Source: Prolixibacteraceae bacterium (lineage in GTDB: Bacteria; Bacteroidota; Bacteroidia; Bacteroidales; Prolixibacteraceae). From it: a stretch of 64,000 nucleotides of DNA. Within the stretch, counting starts at the first letter, position 1, and every line of letters starts with the position of its first letter. The stretch spans positions 1 to 64,000 of the forward strand of contig JAIBEY010000036.1 of assembly GCA_019459525.1 (NCBI GenBank), written 5' to 3'. The notes below the pieces were generated by a model. That model saw only the letters and a list, made by a program, of their open reading frames with translations. It was not told where the DNA came from and made no database searches. The position numbers and the translations under genes were made by a program. Of this stretch, positions 27,507 through 37,126 are shown in pieces.

Positions 27507-29894
27507 ATGATTATGAAACTTACATTTAGTTTTATCGTGCTTATTTTCCAAATAAGTATTGCAATAGCCCAACCCGGAACAATTTCCGGAACAATAAAAA
27601 CAGCAGACGGACAACCAGCAGAGTTTGTCAACGTAGGACTGAAAGGTACCAATTTGGGCTCAACCGCCAATAAAACCGGAAGCTACGAAATCAAAAGAGT
27701 GCCGCAGGGGAAATACCTGTTGCAAATCTCGTTTGTCGGGCTGGAGTCGAAAGAACTGGCCGTTGAAGTTAGTGCAGGGCAAGCAACCGTTGTTCCTGAA
27801 ATCGTTTTGAATGAAACCAGCCAGAAACTGGATGAAGTAATTATTTCCGCATCCAGAAGCTATAAAGACAATACGCTTTCTTCCTCCATGCGGTTGATGA
27901 GTCCGATACTGGAGACACCGCAGAATATCCAGATAGTAACCGGAAAAATTCTGGCAGACCAGCAAATAATCAGCATGAGCGATGGCGTTTTAAGGAACGT
28001 GAGCGGAGCAGCCCGCGTGGAACATTGGGGCGACATGTACACCAACATCACCATGCGCGGGTCGCAGATTCAGGCTTTTCGCAACGGATTTAACGTGGTT
28101 AATTCCTATTGGGGACCACTTACCGAAGACATGAGTTTTGTTGACCACATCGAATTTGTAAAAGGACCGGCTGGTTTTATGCTGGCCAACGGCGATCCCA
28201 GCGGCTTGTATAATGTGGTAACTAAAAAGCCAACAGGGATCACCAAAGGTGAATTTACGCTGACCACCGGAAGCTACGACCTGTACCGCGCCACCCTCGA
28301 CCTTGATGGAAAACTAAGCAGCGACGGGCGTTTGCTTTACCGCTTGAATGTAGCCGGACAGAATAAAAACTCGCACCGTGCCAACGAATACAACAACAGG
28401 TACAGCTTTGCCCCGGTAATCTCCTACCAGCTTGACGACCATACTAAGTTAACCATGGAATACACGCTGCAACATTCAAAAATGTCGGATGTCGGTTCGT
28501 TTTATGTATTCTCTACGGAAGGCTACGCAACTTTGCCTGTTGACTTTACTACCTTACCAACCGGACTGGCTCCAACGAATACGAACGACCACAGTTTATT
28601 CTTAAATTTTGAGCACGAAATCAACAAAAACTGGAAATTAAACGCACAAGCTTCCTATTTCAATTATTTGCAGGAGGGAAGTGATTTATGGCCTGCGGCA
28701 GTAAATGCCGACGGAACGATGATCCGTGCTGTTTCCTTCTGGGACGCAAAAAGCGAAATGACTTTGGGCCAGGTTTTCGTAAATGGAAAGATGGAAACGG
28801 GTTCGATAAGTCACCGTATTCTTGCCGGATTGGATCTTGGAACAAAAAATTACATGGCCGACTGGAGTCAGAATCACCGGTTGGATTCCGTCGGGGCTGA
28901 ATTTAATACAGCCTCTCCAAGCTATTCATCGCCTGTCAATGGCTATCCGATCCCCGACCGCACCCTAAATCTGGAGGCGCGAGCTGTTCTCAGTGGCGGA
29001 TTGATCGATCAAAGGTACACGGGGCTGTATCTTCAGGATGAACTGGGTTTTCTGGAAAACAAAATCAGACTGACACTTGCCGGAAGATATACGTTTGTAA
29101 GCCAATCGGCCTACGGAGGCTCGCCTCTTGAAGCTAAACACTTTTCTCCCCGCGTGGGATTAAGCGCTTCAATCGACAAACAAACTTCTGTTTATGCGCT
29201 TTACGATCAGGCTTTTACACCGCAATCAGGCATCTTAGCCAATGGCAATGATGTTCAGCCAATTACAGGAAACAACACCGAATTCGGGATCAAGAAAGAC
29301 TGGGATCAAGGTCGCTGGAATACTACGCTGGCCATTTACCGGATTGTGAAAAACAACGAGCTGACCGGCGATCCGAACAGCGACCCCAACTCGGGCCTGA
29401 GTATTGAACTGGGTGAGAAAGAAGCGAAAGGGGTTGAATTCGATTTGCGCGGAACGATCCTCCCGGGCCTTAACCTGGTTGCCAATTACGCCTATACCGA
29501 TTCGAAAGTAACCAAAGTAGCCGAGGGTGTAACATCCATTAGTGTGGGAGATGTGATTCCCGGATTTGCCAAACAAACGGCAAACAGTTGGCTTAGCTAC
29601 AAAGCGCAAAACGGCGCCCTGAAAGGCACAGGGGTTTCGCTTGGTTTTACTTACCTGGCTGACCGCGCTACAGCGACCTGGAGCAAAACCGAAAATACCA
29701 AAAACCTGCCCGATTACTTTAAGCTCGATGGTGGCGTTTTCTGGGAAAAGGATAAAATTAAGATCACTGCCAATGTGTTTAATATTCTGGACGAATACCT
29801 GTACAGCGGCGGATATTACGATTACCTGCCCGCTTATTACTGGCAGACCGAAGCTCCGCGAAACTTCAGGTTAAGCCTCGCCTACCGCTTTTAA
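27507..29894 (+). CDS. TonB-dependent siderophore receptor
   Basis: A 795-residue outer-membrane receptor. After the signal peptide comes a carboxypeptidase-regulatory-like domain (GTISGTIKTADGQPAEFVNV, about residues 26-45), then a plug domain (ETPQNIQIVTGKILADQQII near 134; VEFVKGPAGFMLANGDPSGL near 215) and a 22-strand-type barrel ending in FRLSLAYRF with the terminal aromatic. The plug signature matches FhuA/FoxA-like ferric-siderophore receptors. The downstream PepSY and diflavin reductase genes support iron-siderophore uptake. Either ATG at 27507 or 27513 could start it. Confidence 0.93.
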   Translation: MIMKLTFSFIVLIFQISIAIAQPGTISGTIKTADGQPAEFVNVGLKGTNLGSTANKTGSYEIKRVPQGKYLLQISFVGLESKELAVEVSAGQATVVPEIVLNETSQKLDEVIISASRSYKDNTLSSSMRLMSPILETPQNIQIVTGKILADQQIISMSDGVLRNVSGAARVEHWGDMYTNITMRGSQIQAFRNGFNVVNSYWGPLTEDMSFVDHIEFVKGPAGFMLANGDPSGLYNVVTKKPTGITKGEFTLTTGSYDLYRATLDLDGKLSSDGRLLYRLNVAGQNKNSHRANEYNNRYSFAPVISYQLDDHTKLTMEYTLQHSKMSDVGSFYVFSTEGYATLPVDFTTLPTGLAPTNTNDHSLFLNFEHEINKNWKLNAQASYFNYLQEGSDLWPAAVNADGTMIRAVSFWDAKSEMTLGQVFVNGKMETGSISHRILAGLDLGTKNYMADWSQNHRLDSVGAEFNTASPSYSSPVNGYPIPDRTLNLEARAVLSGGLIDQRYTGLYLQDELGFLENKIRLTLAGRYTFVSQSAYGGSPLEAKHFSPRVGLSASIDKQTSVYALYDQAFTPQSGILANGNDVQPITGNNTEFGIKKDWDQGRWNTTLAIYRIVKNNELTGDPNSDPNSGLSIELGEKEAKGVEFDLRGTILPGLNLVANYAYTDSKVTKVAEGVTSISVGDVIPGFAKQTANSWLSYKAQNGALKGTGVSLGFTYLADRATATWSKTENTKNLPDYFKLDGGVFWEKDKIKITANVFNILDEYLYSGGYYDYLPAYYWQTEAPRNFRLSLAYRF

Positions 29895-29918
29895 CCGGAT
29901 TTCCGGGTTGATCGCTTC

Positions 29919-29957
29919 ATTGAAATTCCGTCCAACTTGCAGGGATGGAATTTCAAT
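29919..29957 (+). terminator. Intercistronic hairpin
   Basis: ATTGAAATTCC (29919-29929) pairs perfectly with GGAATTTCAAT (29947-29957). A T-run is lacking, so it may be an attenuator or an mRNA-stability hairpin that lowers expression of the downstream genes relative to the receptor. Confidence 0.55.
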
Positions 29958-30002
29958 TTATCAGTTAAAAACACAAGCCTTCATTGTAAAAATTGACAAC
30001 AC

Positions 30003-31121
30003 ATGACTTTTAAACAGCTAATAAGAAAACTTCATCTCTGGCTGGGGTTCGTCTCCGGAATTATTGTTGCTTTTCTGGGTATAACCGGTTGTATGCTGGC
30101 TTTTCAGCACGAGATTGAACAGATAACCAATCCGTATCAGTTTGTCGAAATTCAGGAAAAACCGGTACTACCACCATCCAAACTTCAGGAAATAGCGGTG
30201 CAGGCTCTGCCCGAAAAACACATCCACGGTATTGCCTACCGGGAACCGGGCAAAGCGATTGTCGCCACTTTTTACAGCGAGGAGTATTATTATTTGGTTT
30301 ATTTAAACCCTTATTCGGGCGAAGTGCTGAAAGTAAAAGACATGAGCAGGGATTTCTTCCGGATCATTGTCAACGGGCATTTTTACCTGTGGCTCCCGCC
30401 TGCCATCGGACAACCCATTGTAGCCACAGCAACCCTGATTTTTGTAATCCTGCTTATCACCGGGATCATTTTGTGGTGGCCCCGAAAAGGTAGGTTCACC
30501 AAACAAACCTTCTCGATTAAATGGGCCAATCCTGAACGATCGAATCTTGATTTGCATCGGGTGCTAGGATTTTATGCCTCGTGGATTCTAATTTTCATCA
30601 CTTTCACAGGATTGGTCTGGGGATTTCAGTGGTTTGCACGGTCAACCTACTGGTTAGCTTCAGGCGGCAAACAATTGACTGAATTTTATATGCCGACAGT
30701 GGATTCCATTCCGGCACAAAAATCGGAAACTCCGGCTGTTGACGTTTTGTGGGAGCTCATGTCCAGAGAATATCCATCCGTAAAAATGCTCGAAGTTCAC
30801 ATTCCTGAAAACGACAGTTCGGCCATTGAAGTGGCCGCCAATCCCGACGATCAAACTTATTGGAAAGCCGATTACCGTTATTTCGATCAATATACGCTGG
30901 AGGAAATTGAGGTGACCCACCTCTATGGCAAATTAAGTAACACAACGGTTGCCGACAAAATTGCCCGCATGAATTACGACATCCATGTGGGGGCGATTGC
31001 CGGGCTGGCCGGTAAAATACTGGCATTCTGCGCCAGTTTAATTGCAGCTTCCCTGCCGGTAACCGGGTTCCTGATTTGGCGAAGCCGACGAAAGAAGCAG
31101 CAAAAACCTCTCTTTCTGTAA
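30003..31121 (+). CDS. PepSY-associated TM protein (siderophore reductase type)
   Basis: A 372-residue inner-membrane protein with four predicted TM segments: about 15-37, 137-160 (TATLIFVILLITGIILWWP), 190-208 and 335-358. PepSY-type periplasmic regions lie between them. HLWLGFVSGIIVAFLGITG at the N-terminus and HRVLGFYASWILIFITFTG carry candidate haem-binding histidines. Such proteins (FoxB/FegB type) reduce ferric siderophores at the inner membrane. It lies between the receptor and a cytosolic diflavin reductase that could supply electrons. Confidence 0.87.
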   Translation: MTFKQLIRKLHLWLGFVSGIIVAFLGITGCMLAFQHEIEQITNPYQFVEIQEKPVLPPSKLQEIAVQALPEKHIHGIAYREPGKAIVATFYSEEYYYLVYLNPYSGEVLKVKDMSRDFFRIIVNGHFYLWLPPAIGQPIVATATLIFVILLITGIILWWPRKGRFTKQTFSIKWANPERSNLDLHRVLGFYASWILIFITFTGLVWGFQWFARSTYWLASGGKQLTEFYMPTVDSIPAQKSETPAVDVLWELMSREYPSVKMLEVHIPENDSSAIEVAANPDDQTYWKADYRYFDQYTLEEIEVTHLYGKLSNTTVADKIARMNYDIHVGAIAGLAGKILAFCASLIAASLPVTGFLIWRSRRKKQQKPLFL

Positions 31122-31140
31122 CCGGAATTTTATACATCTA

Positions 31141-32781
31141 TTGAAATACAAAACCATGTTCGAAACTGCAATCCAGAAAATATTCAGAAAACCAACCGAT
31201 CGGCCAACCGACGAAATGGTCGTTTTATATGGAAGCCATTCCGGCAATTCGGAGTTTATTGCAAAAGAAGCGCAGAAGTACCTGAAAAAGAACGGGCTTT
31301 CGGCAACTGCCTGCGATATGGCAAAATATGAGTTCCGAAAATTGACGAATGAAAAGTCAGTCTTAATCGTCGTCAGCACACAAGGCGAAGGCGATCCACC
31401 CGATTCGGCTCAAAAGTTCTGTAAAAACCTGTTTGCCGAAAATGCGCCGTTGCTGACCAACCTGCAATTTGCCGTTTGCGCGCTGGGCGACAGCAGTTAC
31501 GAGCATTTTTGCCAAACCGGTAAAGACATCGACCGGCGGTTGGGTGAACTGGGCGCCATTCGCTTCCATCAACGGGTGGATTGCGATGTGGAATTTCACC
31601 AGGCTGCTTCGGGTTGGGTGTCTGAGGTGCTCGGGAAATATTCAGGAAAAACCGAATCTGCTCCTGTTCAAATCAACACCGAAAACCTGCACCGCCTCTA
31701 CCCCGCTGTCGTTAAAGAAAAGTTCCGGATTAACGAAGGTTCACAGTCGGAAACTTATCACATTGTGTTGGCCGTTGATGAGCCGAGTTTCCGTTATCAG
31801 CCGGGAGATACCGTTGGTATTTTTCCTGAAAATCAGGCCGAATTAGCAGATCAAATCCTGAAGCAGTTAAACGTATCGCCTGAAAAGGCTGTTTTGTTTG
31901 AAAATAAGCTAGTTCCGCTCAGGAAATTGCTGACAGCACAGCTTGAACTGACCGCCATCAGTAAAAATTTACTGGAAAACTATCAGAAACTGACACAAAA
32001 TCCGGAACTGGAAAAACTGTTGACCGACGGGAAAAAGTTGCAGGATTATATCCGGCATCACGATGTACTGGATGTATTGGTTGAATTCCCGTTTTCTGGC
32101 AATCCGGAAGAGCTGGTTGCTGTTCTTCGGAAGCTTCAGCCCAGGTATTATTCCATTGCTTCCAGTCAGCGGAAACATCCGGGCGAAGTTCACCTCATCG
32201 TCAAACTGGTTCAATCAGAGCAAAACGGACGAATCCGTTCCGGAGCCTGTTCGTCGTACCTGAATCACTGGATTGAAGTGGGTCAGAAAATAAATGTACA
32301 ACTGATTCCCAACGAGCAGTTCCGGATGCAAACCGGGGAAACTCCAATGATTGCGATTGCTGCCGGAACCGGAATTGCACCCTTTCGGGCCTTTCTGGAA
32401 GAACGGGGAAATGGAAATCTTCAGGGCGAAAGCTGGTTGATTTTTGGTGAGAAACATCGGGATTTCGATTTTTTCTACCAAAAAGAGTGGGAATACTGGT
32501 TAGAAAACAATCTGTTAGACCGCCTTGATGTGGCGTTCTCGCGCGATCAGGCTGAAAAAATTTATGTGCAGCACAAAATTGAGGAACAGGCCGATGAATT
32601 TTACCAATGGCTGAATCGCGGGGCACATGTGTATGTTTGCGGATCGGTGGCCATGGGGAACGATGTAAGGCAAGCCATTTGCCGGGTGATACAAACGGCG
32701 GGCGGAAAAACTGAAAAAGAAGCCACCGCACATTGGGAAAACCTGTTGAACGAAAACCGCATCCACCAGGATTTGTATTGA
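31141..32781 (+). CDS. Diflavin reductase (CysJ-like)
   Basis: A 546-residue FMN/FAD/NADPH reductase. The flavodoxin domain comes first (VLYGSHSGNSEFIAKEA at about 28-44; STQGEGDPPDSAQKFC; CALGDSSYEHFC), then an FAD-binding linker domain (YYSIASSQ near 338; GACSSYLNHW) and an NADPH domain (AIAAGTGIAPFRAFLEERG, about 400-418). The layout equals the sulfite reductase alpha subunit but no hemoprotein subunit is adjacent. In this operon an iron-siderophore reducing role is more likely. The start is TTG at 31141 or ATG at 31156. Confidence 0.9.
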   Translation: MKYKTMFETAIQKIFRKPTDRPTDEMVVLYGSHSGNSEFIAKEAQKYLKKNGLSATACDMAKYEFRKLTNEKSVLIVVSTQGEGDPPDSAQKFCKNLFAENAPLLTNLQFAVCALGDSSYEHFCQTGKDIDRRLGELGAIRFHQRVDCDVEFHQAASGWVSEVLGKYSGKTESAPVQINTENLHRLYPAVVKEKFRINEGSQSETYHIVLAVDEPSFRYQPGDTVGIFPENQAELADQILKQLNVSPEKAVLFENKLVPLRKLLTAQLELTAISKNLLENYQKLTQNPELEKLLTDGKKLQDYIRHHDVLDVLVEFPFSGNPEELVAVLRKLQPRYYSIASSQRKHPGEVHLIVKLVQSEQNGRIRSGACSSYLNHWIEVGQKINVQLIPNEQFRMQTGETPMIAIAAGTGIAPFRAFLEERGNGNLQGESWLIFGEKHRDFDFFYQKEWEYWLENNLLDRLDVAFSRDQAEKIYVQHKIEEQADEFYQWLNRGAHVYVCGSVAMGNDVRQAICRVIQTAGGKTEKEATAHWENLLNENRIHQDLY

Positions 32782-32832
32782 CACCTAATATTTTCCGAAG
32801 AATTCCATAATTTACCTAAAGAGTTATATCCT

Positions 32833-32867
32833 AAAAGCGCTGCAATCGAAATGATTGTGGCGCTTTT
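32833..32867 (+). terminator. Rho-independent terminator of siderophore operon
   Basis: AAAAGCGC (32833-32840) plus CAATC pair with GATTG plus GCGCTTTT (to 32867) around a short loop. It insulates the next promoter from the iron operon. Confidence 0.85.
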
Positions 32868-32936
32868 GAGTTATAAAGTTACTCCTCATTTTCCTGTTTT
32901 TCTACTCCTGGATCGAAAATCTGACACCCTTTAAAA

Positions 32937-33001
32937 GTGAGAATTGTGTAACTTTTTCACAGAGTTGTGTAACAATCCGGATAAAAATAAGTGCACCTTT
33001 G
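32937..33001 (+). promoter_or_regulatory. 21-bp direct-repeat promoter P1
   Basis: GTGAGAAT at 32937, TGTAA at 32947-32951 and again at 32968-32972 (21-bp period), then CACCTTTG at 32994-33001 as the -7 element. It drives the AraC1-hybrid kinase-response regulator operon. Confidence 0.8.
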
Positions 33002-33030
33002 ACCGCATTGGTATTTAAACAATAAAACAA

Positions 33031-33639
33031 TTGAAAATCTACATCAAATACATGGTGAGTAACCGTTGTAAGATAGCGGTAAAACAAGAGTTAAAAAAAC
33101 TGGGTTTGCACTTTATTGTGGTTGATCTGGGTGAAGTGGAAATCATGGAGAATCTTTCTCCCGATAAACGCGAGCTGGTAAGAACAGCCTTATCCGATGT
33201 GGGATTTGAATTAATAGACGACAAGCGGGCAGTTTTAATCGAACGAATAAAGAATACCGTTATTGAAATGGTTCATCACTCGAACGAATTGATAAAAACA
33301 AACTTTTCGGTATTTCTGAGTGAAAAACTGAATCACGATTATACCTATCTGGCCAACTTATTCTCCGAAGTACAGGGCACAACCATCGAACAGTTTATTA
33401 TCTCTCATAAAATTGAACGGATAAAAGAATTGATCATTTATGGCGAAGAAAACATTACGGAAATCGCGTGGCGGATGAATTACAGCAGTGTTGCCCATCT
33501 ATCCAATCAGTTTAAAAAAGCCACAGGGCTTTCGCCTTCGCATTTCAAGCAACTGAAAGACAAAAGGCGAAGTCCGATTGAAGATATAGGAAGCATAGTC
33601 GAAGAAAATAACAATGGCGTAAAAAAAATAACGACATGA
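33031..33639 (+). CDS. AraC family regulator with HMA-like N-terminus (paralog 1)
   Basis: A 202-residue regulator. The first about 65 residues resemble the beta-alpha-beta-beta-alpha-beta heavy-metal-associated fold (MKIYIKYMVSNRCKIAVKQE), but the metal-binding CxxC is reduced to SxxC. The C-terminus (about 95-190) is an HTH_18 domain with NITEIAWRMNYSSVAHLSNQ and FKKATGLSPSHFK. Two paralogs lie in this window (52623 and 58854). The start is TTG at 33031. Its stop overlaps the kinase start (ATGA), so the regulator and kinase are translationally coupled. It is a candidate activator of the 21-bp repeat promoters. Confidence 0.85.
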   Translation: MKIYIKYMVSNRCKIAVKQELKKLGLHFIVVDLGEVEIMENLSPDKRELVRTALSDVGFELIDDKRAVLIERIKNTVIEMVHHSNELIKTNFSVFLSEKLNHDYTYLANLFSEVQGTTIEQFIISHKIERIKELIIYGEENITEIAWRMNYSSVAHLSNQFKKATGLSPSHFKQLKDKRRSPIEDIGSIVEENNNGVKKITT

Positions 33640-36470
33640 AAAAAATAAAGTCGATCAATCATCAATACGCCAACTGTTTAATGGAAGCCAGTCTGGATCC
33701 CTTGATTACGATCAGTGTCAATGGTAAAATAACAGATATGAATCAGGCCAAGGTGAATGTTACCGGAATAGAGCGCGATAAACTTATTGGCACTAATTTC
33801 TACGATTATTTTACCGAACCACAGAAGGCGCGCGAAGTTTATCTCGAAGTATTTGCCAACGGATCGGTAACCAATTGTCCGCTTACCTTTTGCCATAAAG
33901 ATGGAAAGTTAACCGATGTGTTATTCAGCGGATCGGTGTATAAAGACACCGATGAAAAAGTACTTGGTGCCCTAGTTGTTGCCCGGGATATTGCCTACCA
34001 GAAACGAGCTATGGACTTGCAGATGGCCAATAAAGAACTTGCTTTTCAGAATGATGAAAAGGAAAAACGGGCTAAAGAGTTGATTCTTGCCAATAAAGAA
34101 CTGCTGTTTCAGAATAAAGAGAAAGAAAAACGTGCTGCAGAGTTGATCATTGCCAATAAAGAGTTACTCTTTCAGAATGAAGAGAAAGAGAAGCGTGCTG
34201 CAGAACTCATTATTGCCAATAAAGAACTTGCTTTTCAGAATAAAGAGAAAGAAAAACGCGCTGCAGAGTTGATCATTGCCAATAAAGAATTTCTCTTTCA
34301 GAATACAGAGAAAGAGATGCGTGCTGCGGAACTTATTATTGCCAATAAAGAACTTGCTTTTCAGAATAAAGAAAAGAAAAAACGTGCTGCAGAATTGATT
34401 ATTGCCGATAAAGAGCTCGACTATCAGAATGAAGAAAAAGAGAAGCAGGAAATTGCAAAAAGAGAATTAGAGGAATTTACGTATTCCTTAAAGTTAGCAT
34501 CACAGTATTCACTCAGCCTGATTGAGGCCAGCCGCGATCCGTTGGTTGTTATTAGCCCTGAAGGAAAAATTACCGACATGAACGAAGCGTTGGTAAAAAT
34601 AACCGGAATAGCCCGTAATGAACTGAAAGGCACCGATTTTCTGGATTATTTTACCGAACCGCAAAGTGCACGTGCCGTTTATAAGGAAGTATTTGCCAAA
34701 GGGTCGGTTGCCGATTCGCCGCTTACACTGCGTCGTACCGACGGGAAGCTGACTGCGGTATTGTTTAACGGATCGGTTTATAAAGACGACCGTGGAAACG
34801 TGTTAGGCGTAGTGATTGTTGCCCGCGATGTAACCGACCAAAAACGTGTGGCAACAGAGTTAACCGAAGCCATTGTGTTTGCCGAACTGGCTGTTGGAAT
34901 TGCCGAAGATGCCAAAGTAAAGGCCGAAAGTGCGACCTTGACTGCCGAAAATGCGGTAAAAGCCAAACAGCAGTTTCTGTCGAACATGAGCCATGAGATC
35001 CGCACACCAATGAACGCGATCATCGGGTTCACCAAAGTACTGCTGAAAACTGAACTGACTGTCAAACAAAAGGAATATTTACAGGCCATAAAAGTGAGCG
35101 GCGATGCTTTAATTGTGCTGATTAACGACATCCTGGACCTGGCAAAAGTAGATTCCGGAAAAATGACTTTCGAGCAAACCCCCTTTAAAATGGCCTTGTC
35201 CATTTCGGCTATGCTTCATCTGTTCGAAACAAAAATTCAGGAAAAAAACCTGAAGCTGGTCAAAGAGTACGACAAGAACATCCCTGAAGTGCTGGTTGGT
35301 GACCCGGTGCGCCTCCACCAGATCATTTTAAACCTGGTAAGCAACGCAGTGAAATTTACAGCTAAAGGAAAAATTACTGTCAGCGTTACTTTGCTGAACG
35401 AAGATGAAAAACAGGCAACCATACGGTTTTCGGTTGCTGATACCGGAATCGGGATAGACGAAAATAAAATCATAAAAATATTTGAGAACTTCCAGCAGGC
35501 ATCAAGCGGCACTTCACGCTTATATGGAGGAACAGGTTTAGGATTGGCCATTGTTAAACAATTGGTTGAATCTCAGGGAGGAACCATTCATGTGGAGAGC
35601 AAAATCAATCAAGGTTCAACATTCAGCTTTGAACTGAGTTTTTTGAAAACGTTTGAAGATGCCGAATCGGAACCGGAAATGGTTGAATTGGACACGGATA
35701 ATAAAAGCATAAAAGTTTTGGTTGTTGAAGATATCATCCTCAACCAATTGCTGATGAAAACTTTGCTCGATGATTTCGGGTTTGAACGAGACATTGCCGA
35801 TAATGGCAGAATTGCCATTGAAAAAATGCGGCTAAAAACTTACGATGTTATTTTGATGGACTTGCAGATGCCCGAGATGAATGGTTTCGAGGCAACCGAT
35901 TATATCCGGAACATCATGAATTCGAAAATCCCGATCATCGCTTTAACTGCCGATGTTACCACTGTTGACCTGGCTAAATGCAAGGCCATTGGCATGAACG
36001 ATTATATTGCCAAACCGGTTGACGAGCGCATATTATACAGTAAAATAATTGGCCTGATAAAGCGAACCAACGGGCAGGAACCCGAAGTGAAAGAAGAGAT
36101 TGTTAAGAATAAATGCGTTGATCTGGAATATTTAAACCAACGCACCAAATCGCACCCTAAGCTAATGATGGAAATGATCTCGGCTTATCTGGAACAAACG
36201 CCCCCCCTGGTTTTATCCATGAAAAAAAGCCTGATTGACAAAGATTGGGATTTGTTGTATGCTTCAGTACATAAAATGATTCCTTCCTTTTCAATCATGG
36301 GCATCAGTATCGATTTCGAGAACATGGCTAAAAGAGTTCAGGAATATGCGATCACCCAAAAAAGGTCGGGAGAAACTGACGACCTTGTCAATCAGCTTGA
36401 TAAGGTTTGTTCTCAGGCATGCAAAGAATTAGAAGTAGAATTTAACCGGATAAAAAGCATGAACCAATGA
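33636..36470 (+). CDS. Hybrid histidine kinase, PAS-repeat helix-PAS-HisKA-REC-Hpt
   Basis: A 944-residue cytoplasmic hybrid kinase with no TM segment. Order: PAS1 (about 14-125); seven 21-residue repeats of the type ANKELAFQNKEKEKRAAELII (about 131-277), forming a long coiled signalling helix; PAS2 (about 290-400), clearly duplicated from PAS1 (shared DYFTEPQ and VLFxGSVYKD); HisKA with phospho-His near 451 in NMSHEIRTPMNAI; HATPase (NLVSNAVKFT, GGTGLGLAIVKQL); REC with Asp near 741 in ILMDLQMPEMNG; and a C-terminal Hpt (SVHKMIPSF). It overlaps its neighbours by 4 bases on each side. Confidence 0.92.
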   Translation: MKKIKSINHQYANCLMEASLDPLITISVNGKITDMNQAKVNVTGIERDKLIGTNFYDYFTEPQKAREVYLEVFANGSVTNCPLTFCHKDGKLTDVLFSGSVYKDTDEKVLGALVVARDIAYQKRAMDLQMANKELAFQNDEKEKRAKELILANKELLFQNKEKEKRAAELIIANKELLFQNEEKEKRAAELIIANKELAFQNKEKEKRAAELIIANKEFLFQNTEKEMRAAELIIANKELAFQNKEKKKRAAELIIADKELDYQNEEKEKQEIAKRELEEFTYSLKLASQYSLSLIEASRDPLVVISPEGKITDMNEALVKITGIARNELKGTDFLDYFTEPQSARAVYKEVFAKGSVADSPLTLRRTDGKLTAVLFNGSVYKDDRGNVLGVVIVARDVTDQKRVATELTEAIVFAELAVGIAEDAKVKAESATLTAENAVKAKQQFLSNMSHEIRTPMNAIIGFTKVLLKTELTVKQKEYLQAIKVSGDALIVLINDILDLAKVDSGKMTFEQTPFKMALSISAMLHLFETKIQEKNLKLVKEYDKNIPEVLVGDPVRLHQIILNLVSNAVKFTAKGKITVSVTLLNEDEKQATIRFSVADTGIGIDENKIIKIFENFQQASSGTSRLYGGTGLGLAIVKQLVESQGGTIHVESKINQGSTFSFELSFLKTFEDAESEPEMVELDTDNKSIKVLVVEDIILNQLLMKTLLDDFGFERDIADNGRIAIEKMRLKTYDVILMDLQMPEMNGFEATDYIRNIMNSKIPIIALTADVTTVDLAKCKAIGMNDYIAKPVDERILYSKIIGLIKRTNGQEPEVKEEIVKNKCVDLEYLNQRTKSHPKLMMEMISAYLEQTPPLVLSMKKSLIDKDWDLLYASVHKMIPSFSIMGISIDFENMAKRVQEYAITQKRSGETDDLVNQLDKVCSQACKELEVEFNRIKSMNQ
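34026..34466 (+). repeat. 63-bp tandem repeats inside the kinase gene
   Basis: Seven in-frame 63-bp units, each encoding 21 residues (exactly three heptads). The nucleotide identity between units is high, so the number may vary by slippage or recombination. Confidence 0.85.
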
Positions 36471-36898
36471 ACGACGAAAAAATTAAAATATTCCTGGTTG
36501 ACGACGATAGCGTTTATTTAAAATTGCTTGAGATAGAATTACTATCGCAGGGCGATTTTGATATAGAAACTTATGCCACGGGTGAACTCTGTATAGAAAA
36601 ATTATCTCATTCGCCCGATGTAATTGTGTTGGATTATTACCTCGACGGCATTCAGAAAAATGCAATGACTGGCATCGAAACCCTCGATAAAATAAAGGCT
36701 GTCAATCCTGAAATTGCTGTAATCGTTTTATCGGGCCAGGATAGTATTGATATTGCGGTAAGCTGTATGCACCACAAAGCATTTGATTATGTAGTTAAAA
36801 GTGAAACCGCTTTTCTTCGGTTGAAAAAAATTATTCCGGCCATATTTCAATACAAAAAAATGGAAAAGCAATTGAAATGGTATATGGAACGGATGTAG
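36467..36898 (+). CDS. Single-domain response regulator
   Basis: A 143-residue receiver-only protein (KIFLVDDDSVYLKLLEIEL at the start; phosphoacceptor in PDVIVLDYYLDG near residue 50; conserved Ser/Thr in VIVLSGQDS; Lys in DYVVKSETAF). No output domain follows, so it would act by protein-protein contact or as phosphate sink or relay for the hybrid kinase, whose stop codon it overlaps. It is third gene of the P1 operon. Confidence 0.9.
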   Translation: MNDEKIKIFLVDDDSVYLKLLEIELLSQGDFDIETYATGELCIEKLSHSPDVIVLDYYLDGIQKNAMTGIETLDKIKAVNPEIAVIVLSGQDSIDIAVSCMHHKAFDYVVKSETAFLRLKKIIPAIFQYKKMEKQLKWYMERM

Positions 36899-36926
36899 CC
36901 ATGCAAACCATCCAGGTTTGAAGAAT

Positions 36927-36992
36927 GTGGGAATAATGTAACTCTTATCCGGAATTCTGTAACGCTTTGAAGGTGGAGGTTGATGATCTTTG
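36927..36992 (+). promoter_or_regulatory. 21-bp direct-repeat promoter P2
   Basis: GTGGGAAT at 36927, TGTAA at 36937-36941 and 36958-36962, and GATCTTTG at 36985-36992. It drives the small membrane-protein genes from 37124. Confidence 0.8.
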
Positions 36993-37030
36993 GTTGGTGA
37001 AAATAATTTCACAAACCAAATTTTAACCAA

Positions 37031-37126
37031 ATGAAACGAGCATGTTTTTACAAAAGCACTAACAAGCATGAAAATAATTACATGCGAGTTCCATCCGACA
37101 ACATAAAACCAAATTATTTACGGATG
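37031..37126 (+). promoter_or_regulatory. Structured 5' leader (copy 2)
   Basis: It matches the osmC leader: ATGAAACGAGCATG, then CATGCGAGTTCCATCCG, then AAATTATTTACGGATGA. GCATG (37040-37044) pairs with CATGC (37081-37085), and CATCCG (37092-37097) pairs with CGGATG (37121-37126), which contains the start codon. A frame through the leader is open here but closed in the osmC copy, so it is not a conserved leader peptide. Confidence 0.6.
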
